Assembly (NCBI GenBank): GCA_945859605.1
Contig: OX243824.1
Span: forward strand, 27,845,640-27,909,639
Direction: 5' to 3'
Source: Lumbricus rubellus
Lineage: Eukaryota; Annelida; Clitellata; Crassiclitellata; Lumbricidae
Length of the DNA: 64,000 nucleotides
In this document: one piece after another, positions 56,200 to 64,000 of the stretch
Layout of the letters: each line of letters begins with the position of its first letter
Position numbering within the stretch: position 1 is the stretch's first letter
Notes under the pieces: model-generated
Told to the model about the DNA's origin: nothing
Database searches by the model: none
What the model saw: only the letters and a program-made list of their open reading frames with translations
Position numbers and translations under genes: made by a program

Positions 56200-57000
56200 C
56201 TGGACCAAGAGCTCAATTGTGCTTCACACAATCACTGCGTGTCTGTTATTATCAACTGCGTCAACTGCGCACTGTTGCTCGCTCGCTTACTCCTATTGTT
56301 GCTGCTACCCGTGTCCATTCTTTCGTTACCACCAGACTTGACTACTGCTGCTCTGTCTATGCTTGCCTGAGGCTAAAAAGCACGGAGGATTGCCTGCATG
56401 AGTTGCCTTGATCGCGTCCTGTTCTCTGCAGCCCGCCATATTGGCCGCAATCCCAAATTCAGTCATTATTTCCAGTTGTATGCATGACATTCTCAACTAG
56501 GCCTATAGCCTACCTTCCTGTCTAGCAGCAAATTGAGAATAGGATCTCTACTCTAATCTGGCGCTACCTGCTAGGCCTTGCTCCTTCCTACCTCTGTGGA
56601 CTCTGTAGGTGTAACCCTGCACTCAGTGACTCAGTGCTCGCCAGTTCCGCTCCATCGTTCGATTGAAAAGTCTGTTCTCAGTCTTTGCTCGTGGCTTACT
56701 TCCACTATATATGCAGAATCATGCTTTCACGGTGTTAATAATAATAATAATAATAATTACGACGATTTATATGGCGCAGTAACACAGCCATGCCGTTACA
56801 AGGGCGCCTTACAGAAAACCAGCTGTAGGGCCGTCAACATGGAATGGCCTTCCTCTGACACTCTGCTTCCTTTCTAAAAGTCATTCTCAGGCTTTCCTCT
56901 CACGTCTTAAGGCAGTTTTATTTGGCCGCGCTGAAGTTTGGAGCGCCTCTGAGTAGTCTTCTTGAAGAGGTATTATACAAAATAATGCATTTAATGAATG
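56200..57000 (+). mobile_element. CR1/L2-like LINE, C-terminal half, with an insertion
   Basis: Plus strand: CYYQLRQLRTVARSLTPIVA, FVTTRLDYCCSVYACLR, then after shifts VLFSAARHIGRNPKFSHYFQ, IENRISTLIWRYLLGLAPSY and the 3' end WSAPLSSLL. An (aat)n plus about 85 bp (56737-56840) interrupts it. Tail gaatgaat near 56993. Confidence 0.8.
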
Positions 57001-57404
57001 AATATCTTGTTGAAGTTTCTTAACTTCTTGTTTGTCTGATCGTTCTGTGTCATTGGACGATTCCAACCTAACGTTGGCTATCTTCTTCACTTCATCCTGC
57101 AGCACTGGTCTAGCAGATCTCCAAGTCACACACATGTCCCGACGCTTTATTGAAACGCCAATAGGCCTATAGGCCTAGCCATGCACAAAGTCAGGATGCT
57201 AATGGCGTAGGTCAATAGCTTGAAATTCCATGCTTTATCATTGCCTGGAATTTCGAAAAATCTCCACTAGCCACCATTTTCATGGCATGACACAATACTT
57301 CGTCAGTGTGAGTCTTCGCCGAGTTTTACGCTTTTAAATAACCCCTTAGTACATTATGCACAACGCCAATTAATAGAATATACCAGTAGGCTACCTGTGG
57401 GAAA

Positions 57405-57560
57405 AACTGCATGGCATACCGCTGGGGCAAAACTGGCATATCGCTGGGGCAGAACTGGCATACCGCTGGGGCAGAACTGGCATACCGCTGGGGCAAAAGT
57501 GTCAGTAATGGGGCAATAGTGGCACGTACAACGGGGGCAAGAGAGGCATACAGTGCTACT
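57405..57560. repeat. minisatellite of about 22 bp (ggggcagaactggcataccg)
   Basis: Four to six units of ctggggcaraactggcatac with spaced G4 tracts, close to the right end of the composite element. Confidence 0.8.
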
Positions 57561-58142
57561 TTTGCCCCGAGTTGGGTGTTCATAATTGCGAGGATCTATC
57601 AGCATTATTGCGCTGCCTAATTTCTTAAAACTTATAGCATTGAAAAGAACACACATTTTTGCACCGTACAAAATAAAACTTTAACAAGTGCGATCCTAAT
57701 ACTGAAAGTGAGCAACATATTTGTGATTCTCTTGAGAGTTGCAAATAACGCGAAAAATCGAAAAAATTATATAAAATTTTTACCATTCAACTTCTGGAAA
57801 CTTTTGTCTTATGAAAACATAACACTTAGTGATAGTCTATGTTCGCACTAGGTAAAGGTTTCAGAAAATAAGTACTTATTTCGAAAGTGGGGGATGCCAC
57901 TCTTACCCTACCCTGCCACTTTTGCACCACTTACCCCTAACGGTACGAATCGTCCTACCATACGATATTGCATTCTATTTTACACACAACTATGATTTTA
58001 TTCAGATTGTTTCTTTTATTTTTGATGGAAAGACATCGGTCGTAAATTATTTATTACAACTCAACCGCCGGCCGATCTGTGCCTCTGAAAGTCGCCTAGC
58101 CCTGAGCATTTGAGCCATCTGAGCATGCCTGGGCGTCGGTCA

Positions 58143-59950
58143 CAGAGCCGTTTTAACGCCTAGGCACGCGAGGCACGGGCCTAGGACCCCGCGCAACAGG
58201 GGGGCCCCGAGGCGACCCAAAATAATAGACTACATCAGAGGTTATTCTAAGAAATTTTTAGAACTGCACAAAACGATCTTTTTAGTCGTTCGGACTAAAT
58301 GTTTGATCGTCGAAATCCCGTGAAAATATTACCATTTTGAAATTTTCCCGGCTCCCCAAAAACTGATGAACATTTGTGAGGGAGCGTCACAAAATGAGGC
58401 TTATGGGGTGGAAAATCAAAAATGAGATTTTGATCCATCCTGATAGTATACATCATGCTTGTTAAAACGAGCCATCATCTAATAAAATTGGCAATCATTT
58501 GACAGAGTTATGACTGTTTGTAGGTTCAATATCAAGTTGAGTAGGCCTACATTTTGAGATAATCGCAGCCAAAGATTTTAGTCTGACTGGATTAAAGTTA
58601 TCGCTTATAACTATCAACCCATCACCTGTACGCCTATAATAATTCATTTGCATAATTTATGTACCCTTATTAAGAAACTAGAAAGGCCAAGCTTTCAGAA
58701 TGTACCATTTTCAATAGGGGTGTCAAGGTGCTAACCAACCTTAAAATAATGTCGAAAACTGGCTAGCATGTAAACTTTTCATGTTAAATTTGCTGGAACG
58801 AATTCAGATCAAAATTAATTAATAATAATATTTGCAGTTGGAAATTACTTACAAAATTCAGAAAATATGAAGATAAGATACCGTACAAAGCGAAAATGCC
58901 AAAAAGTGAAAAATGACCAGGTGACCCCCTTTGAGACAAAATCGACTATATCTCAGATTTGTATTCTTTCAACATAGGCCTCATTTCGTAAAACTCGCTC
59001 ACATTTGTTTAGTCCTTCATTCACTGTAACACTATGAGTTACTGCACAAAATCTTATTTTCAACTGCACAAATTTCTTTTCCAACAAGGCCTAAGTACTT
59101 TGTGTCCAGCTGCACTTTAAAATAACCCCTGGACTACATCACATAACAAATGAGCAACATGATAATTATACGAACTTTGATGTAGGCTATGTTAAACTAA
59201 TATTTATTTTACACGTTTAGTAGGCTAGCCTACAAATGTGACCCGACATATGAAAAGGTACCATAAGTCGGGTTTGGAGAAATTATGCCTTCACAAACCA
59301 GCTAAGTGAGCTGAACATTTTGCTGAAAACCAGATAAAAATTGGATGATAAATGACCAACTTATAATGATGATCATGAAAAATTGCCACTTTATTTCCAT
59401 CGATGAGTATCGTGGGGTCTTGCACACTGGGAGCGCTTCTGAGCGATTTATCCTACAAGAGGTTCATAACAAATTCTCAGTGTTGTCTATTATGTAATTA
59501 TCAGTGTTATTAACTTAAAAGTCCTTTTCACCTGCTGCTAAAAATACCAAGAACTCAAATTTGATAATAAAATTTTTTCCCCCACGTCATTATGCGCGAT
59601 TTCTCGTGAAACCGTACGCCGACTTATGGTACCTTTTCATATGTCGGGACACAAATATTGAAGTCTTAAACTAGCTATTCAGGGCAGCATTGTGATAGTT
59701 GAAAAATTTGTTAAAATGGCAGCTTAAAATGCTGCCACTGCAACGTAAAAATTCAAAAAAGTGGGGGAGGGGCACATTCCCTCCTCTTGTCCCTCCCCAC
59801 TCGGCGCTATGCGTCTCAGCGATCGACCGGCATATACTCGCTCTCCGTCTTCCAGAAACCTGAGGAGGGGAACTAGATGAGACTCAAAGCTAATTACGTT
59901 TAGAATTAGTGTTTGTGCCTAGGGCCCCAAAATTCCTTAAAACGGCCCTG
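58143..59950. mobile_element. non-autonomous hAT element, 1808 bp
   Basis: The left end is CAGAGCCGTTTTAACGCC and the right end, read inward, is CAGGGCCGTTTTAAGGAA. The perfect 8-bp duplication gtcggtca is at 58135-58142 and 59951-59958. The interior contains an inverted pair, ggtaccataagtcgg (59260) and ccgacttatggtacctt (59620), and no coding frame. Confidence 0.93.
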
Positions 59951-59958
59951 GTCGGTCA

Positions 59959-60380
59959 TAAAAGATTAGGCCCACTGAGTTTGAAGATTCACTCATATTC
60001 GGACGCATTAGCAGCATTCAAATTACGAGTAAGTCTTATAAACAATTTAATTTTATCACATCCTAACCTGACCTATATTCAATTCTTCTATGCTATCCTA
60101 TTCAACTTGATCCTTTCCTACATTTTCCGTTCTTATCAGATCCTATTTTTGACTTTAGGCCTACTCATCTTATCCAGGCTAATAGAATTCTATCTTATCC
60201 GAACTTATACCATAGGCCTAGTACCGGTATCCTATATTATCATAGTCTGTGCTATCCTACCAACTCTCGTCTTGAAGCAGCATATCTGACAGTTGAACTA
60301 GTTTATCAAAGAAGCATGACCTGACTAAAAAAACTTTTGTGTTCAGTTACGAAAACAATAGAATAGAAATAACTGATTGG
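59959..60380. other. intergenic DNA, nothing firm
   Basis: Contains a T-rich open plus-strand frame of low-complexity hydrophobic residues built on tcctatcnnatcc repeats; not a gene by its look. Confidence 0.4.
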
Positions 60381-60384
60381 GGTT

Positions 60385-60390
60385 TTTATT
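60385..60390 (-). terminator. candidate polyadenylation signal of the GT64 gene
   Basis: AATAAA on the minus strand, 264 bp past the stop codon. Confidence 0.4.
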
Positions 60391-60653
60391 ACTTTTTGTT
60401 ACATTAAAGCAATCTTGCGCCATAAAGACCTTTTTAGTTGCTGATTACTATGTGACTGCAGTGTCCTGTAAGCAATTACACTAGTCTTAAAATTTAATTT
60501 TAATACATTATGCAGCACATAATGAGTGTCAAAGAACACCTTACCGATGGGCGCATCGAGTGGGTAGTGACATAAAAAGTATGCGTCCAAACGCGATGAG
60601 ATTAAATAAATTATAAACGTCTCATTGAGTTGATCAGATTGAATATGCTTACG

Positions 60654-63379
60654 CTAGTATGAGCACTTGCTTTTCGTCAACGTAACGGTGTTTGCGAAAA
60701 GTGCGGAGTAATTTTGAAGACACTTTGAACGGTGCACGTAATGGTTTGGTCTGCTACTCAATGCATTGTTGACAATGAGATTTTGTGGCGCTGCGATGTG
60801 ATCATGCTTCGTAAAAAAGATACCAGAGCATCGGCAATGGTCTTTGACGAGGAAGTTCATGAAAATGTCCTCACAGTTGTTAGTTCGATCAATTTCTTCT
60901 CGGATCACTGATACGCACTTGTCTTGAAACATGCGAAGGTATTCGCGATGTAGGAAAGCCGCTCCAGTAAGTATCAAGCTGTAGCCATTCTCCATGGATC
61001 CATAAGTCATATTTAGTGAATAACCGCTGTGTCCTCTTTCATAAGTCCCGACGAGACCCCAGGAATATCTCTGTGCAACACAAAAACCGAAATATTGATA
61101 AGCCCAACACATGTTATGCATGCCTGTGCGCTTGTTATAGCGCCTCTTCGAGATTGCTACTCAGCCCGGACACTGAATCGGAGTTTCACGCCAAAGTTCT
61201 GAGCAATTGTGAGTGAAGGATTTTCCCAAGGTTCCTACGCGGTGGCTTGAGGTAGATTCGAACCTCGAACCCTACGGCTGCAAGGCAACGAACATACCCA
61301 CTACGGTATACCACAGCGCCCGCAGAATTTGTTATCATTGACGTAAGCATATTTCATTGCGCTTGACATTATTTTCACATAACATATGTTGTTTTCATGT
61401 TACGAATCTGTGCACTCGTCATGTAAACACGACAGTGTGGGTTGACCCTGAGCTCTTCCTCTCTATATTGGTTTTGATCTTTCTGACGACTTTAGTCTGC
61501 TTGTTCACAATTTTCGGCAGCCTACTTTCTTTCTCCACTCAATTGGACTTAGCTTTTGTTTGGCATCTGCTTCTTCAAAGTCGTTTCACTTTGATGTACT
61601 CACTCGTACCGGCGGCGTTTTCGTTTGTATAGGCCTGCCGTTACTACAGCCTTTACGTCATTTAGAGATCTTTTGTGTCGTATTATATAACTCGCCAGCA
61701 ATAAAAAGTTATAAACTTTGTAGTCGCCAGAATTGCGGCGCATTTGGTCTCTTGGCAAGTCGTTCTAGTTTCGGTTCCTCCCTCTATCATCAATACTCCG
61801 GTCTTTCCACCGACGTCTATAATTGCGACGATCAATCTGTCGTCCTCTCCACTGACATCTTTGATACACAACTCTTCATCGACGCATCCATCATCGCTTT
61901 ACCCTCGTATGTGACCTGCCATCCATCTGCTCCACAGTCTCTACGTTGAATAGAAGATCCATCTCCGATAAGTTTGTTGTTAACCAAACTATTCTCGAGG
62001 TCCTCTCGACATAATTTTATTTATTCATTGGCATTTAAGTATACGCAACATATTCATGGATGTGCCGTTCCTGCTTGTTTCCAAGAACTTTGTCACTGTT
62101 GTGTATGTGCATTGTGTAAGGATCAAATCAAAGCAGAAACGCGGTTTACAATCCGCTGCGAGACAGGGAGCCATTGCAGGACATCCATCATAATATATAT
62201 TATAATGAGAGAAATGTCAAATTTTAGGATGCACGCAATCAGGCACTCTATCGTACACACTATGCAGGACCCTCTCCAAGCAGCCTAACGTCCATCAGAG
62301 GCCATCATCAATCCATCATAGAGAGCGCTGCAGTAGTCAAAGCGGGAGACAGTAAGAAATGGATGAATACTGGCAGCATTACAAATAGGATGGCCATAGA
62401 CAACTCCAGTGGCGTAGCAAGGCTTTTGGGGGCCCTTGAACCTCCTCGACTTCAAACAAAAAGGCTGTGCAAAAACGCCTGGCTCTTTTTCAATAGACCC
62501 TATTTGCATTATTTTGAACCCGAGGTTAAGTAAAAATTAACTCATTACAATTTTAATTATTTTCTCCCGTTAGTCTTTATAATCATTTTCTATGTCTTCA
62601 GGCTACAAGAGAAAATTCAATATTAGAGTAGGTCTACTTGACCAAATTTATCAAAAAACATTGTTTCATCTGTTGAAGTATGAATTATCATCATCCACGC
62701 TTAAATTAGTTGATTAAAAAGAAACAATAGGCCTAGGCCTATAATAAATTGGTATAATGTGAAGTGTCTCTGTTGCTACGATAGGCCTAAGTCTAAAAGA
62801 AGAAGCCAAAAATTCCGAAATGTAAATTTTTTCACTTGGACGAATTCCTTTGCGCAAACATTAATTGAGATGCCTTCGTGCCTGAATCCTTTGATAATTA
62901 ATGCAGTTGGTATAACCACCATAGTTTCCGAAGCGCTTCACTGCTCGGTGTCAATATCCACAACCACCTCAGCACTAATCACTAGGCCTACTGTAACAGT
63001 ACATGTAGGTTTGATTACACTCTGAAAATCTGAATGTAAAAACTTGACTCTGACCACCAGGGGCCCCTAGTGCAATCTGCACTTTCAATTGCAATGCCAC
63101 CGCCGTACATGTAGATATGAACACATTCTGAATAATAATTAATTATTCTTTAAAAAATGACTCTGACGGCCGGGAGGCCCTCAACAGCCGGGGGCCCTTG
63201 TGCACTGCACAACCTGCACTACCTATTGCTACGCCACTGGACAACTCTGAGCTGGCGCAATTGATAATTAGTGTTGAATGAAGAAGTACCGTAGGAGTTC
63301 ACACTCACTTTCCACACTGCGAAGGCATGCTCCAAATTCTTTTCAGACATCAAGATATCGTCATCAACGCTGAATACAC
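60654..63379 (-). CDS. exostosin-like GT64 glycosyltransferase, last two exons (5' part outside the window)
   Basis: Exon 63379-63309 (acceptor cttacag, donor GTGAGT) joins in phase 0 to the last exon 61070-60654 (acceptor gcacag, stop TAG). The spliced frame reads through VFSVDDDILMSEKN, EHAFAVWK and RYSWGLVGTYER without gap or overlap against the known EXTL2 spacing. Visible GT64 features are the metal/UDP-binding DxD motif (VDDD), SLILTGAAFLHREYL, the catalytic block NCEDIFMNFLV with the conserved Asp, and the paired cysteines in NCED and RSKCL. Family members transfer GlcNAc or GalNAc in heparan-sulfate-type chain synthesis in the ER/Golgi. The visible 161 residues are the C-terminal two thirds of such a domain. 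Whether the full protein is EXTL2-like (GT64 only) or EXT-like (with GT47) is not visible. The 2.2-kb intron holds a SINE and a hAT element. Confidence 0.87.
61131..61324 (-). mobile_element. tRNA-derived SINE, family C, copy 2
   Basis: Minus strand: gtagtgggtatgttcgttgcc, perfect B-box GGTTCGAATCT with one change from consensus, then aagccaccgcgtaggaacct and a gaggcgctataacaag end, matching 41066..41290. It lies in the GT64 intron. Confidence 0.75.
62110..62398. repeat. unclassified repeat interrupted by a hAT element
   Basis: Phrases gacagggagccattgcagga and agagagcgctgcagtagtca have the flavour of widespread marine-animal repeats. The hAT element at 62407 splits it, and gacaactctgagctggcgca resumes after 63240. 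Family not named. Confidence 0.3.
62407..63239. mobile_element. non-autonomous hAT element, 833 bp
   Basis: The left end is CAGTGGCGTAGCAAGGC and the right end, read inward, is CAGTGGCGTAGCAATAGG. The perfect 8-bp duplication gacaactc is at 62399-62406 and 63240-63247. It lies in the GT64 intron, about 60 bp past the donor of the upstream exon. Confidence 0.93.
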
Positions 63380-64000
63380 CTGTAAGAATCGATTGTAGCC
63401 TATAATAGGCTATAATAATTGTTTATTAGTACGGTAACAAAACTGACAGACACACCGCTATCAGGTAGGCCTACAGAAAACAATTGATCGTATGGAATAT
63501 TATACATGTAGGATTGTAGGTCTACGGCTAAGATTGTCTTTCTCCATGTCTATTGATTTGAATGTACCCTACATGTGTCTTAGGATGGCTATAATATTAT
63601 TACATAAACTTCATTAAAAATGATTTAAGATGACATTTCTTGTGTTTATATACTAAGCTAATGAGATTAGATAATATTTGTCATCAGTAATGGGCACTGG
63701 GTGGTTTTTCTATACAAAGCGCGTGAGGTGTAGTCTAGTGCTTGTCATCTATGGTTGGCAATAAAAAAAAATTGTGAGGGCGTGGTCTCAGTAACTTTTG
63801 GTAGGGGACAGACTTTATGCTTTAGCCGATATTGGTTCCTCTAAATTTCTCCGGAATGTTGACGGCTCTCAGACAGGTTTATGGCAAATGGATTCGGTAA
63901 CAAAAGGAAGGAATAAATCGTGCTAAACGAAGCTAATAATGCTCATGAACAACCTATAGGGGCCTACCTATCTATAGCCTAAATGACGACAGATGGAAAC
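63380..64000. other. probable GT64 intron, nothing recognised
   Basis: AT-rich DNA upstream of the DxD exon. No further GT64 exon identified before the edge. Confidence 0.4.

Larger units (their letters stand above)
54783..57950. mobile_element. composite pogo/Tigger-like element with G-tract ends (tentative)
   Basis: The left end has tagggaaggtgggggcaagt followed by gtggcataaag. The right end (57890-57950) mirrors it with atgccactcttaccctaccc. Just inside are spaced ggggcaaaactggcata units. On the minus strand at 55271..55606 a Lys/Arg-rich frame (GKRKRKREYLTTLPEGK) resembles the C-terminal tail of pogo/Tigger transposases. A LINE (56200..57000) lies in the middle. No exact ends or TA duplication were fixed. 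Confidence 0.4.

Noticed and set aside
59909..60289. 126-codon hydrophobic plus-strand frame
   Set aside because: Begins inside a hAT terminal repeat and consists of tcctatc-type low-complexity repeats.

Overview
The window looks like nuclear DNA of a marine invertebrate animal. It has long introns with GT/AG junctions, extracellular-domain exons joined in matching phase, tRNA-derived SINEs, LINE fragments and many short DNA transposons. The palindromic octamer TAGGCCTA is scattered through the non-coding DNA. An echinoderm or related deuterostome is my best guess, from gene content and texture, not from any search. A run of 200 N (21077..21276) is an assembly gap.

Three protein genes can be supported. 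(1) On the minus strand, from 32584 down to 933 and past the left edge, is a 12-exon gene for a single-pass membrane receptor-like protein. In order it encodes a signal peptide, WSC domain, laminin/MEGF-type EGF, second WSC domain, second laminin/MEGF-type EGF, a further EGF, three calcium-binding EGFs and a transmembrane helix. Every junction was read by eye and all phases agree (526 codons visible). The cytoplasmic part is outside the window. (2) On the plus strand, 42434..43474, is an apparently intact single-exon gene for a 346-residue type II membrane protein with an FkbM-type methyltransferase domain. (3) On the minus strand, 63379..60654, are the last two exons of an exostosin-like GT64 glycosyltransferase whose 5' exons lie beyond the right edge. 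Two less certain coding remnants are an inverted pair of copies of an unrecognised reading frame (51259..51540 and 52060..52316) and a frameshifted frame at 38416..38852.

The rest is mainly mobile DNA. Eleven non-autonomous DNA elements can be delimited to the base because each has terminal inverted repeats, usually starting CAGG/CAAG/CATG, and a perfect 8-bp target duplication, the hAT signature. They add up to about 12.5 kb, a fifth of the window. Others are a foldback element built of a 15-bp G/C-tract unit nested inside one hAT element, a second foldback-like family, a pogo/Tigger-like remnant, a piggyBac-like element flanked by an exact 154-bp direct repeat, CR1/L2-like and other non-LTR retrotransposon fragments, and three tRNA-derived SINE families with two copies each.

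Layout: 1..32700 is the receptor gene with element-filled introns; 32700..42400 is intergenic, with two (TATG)n arrays and two adjacent hAT elements; 42400..44000 holds the FkbM gene and a 232-bp tandem duplication; 44000..54800 has low-copy local repeats and the inverted coding-like pair; 54800..60000 is transposon-rich; 60650..64000 is the GT64 gene end.
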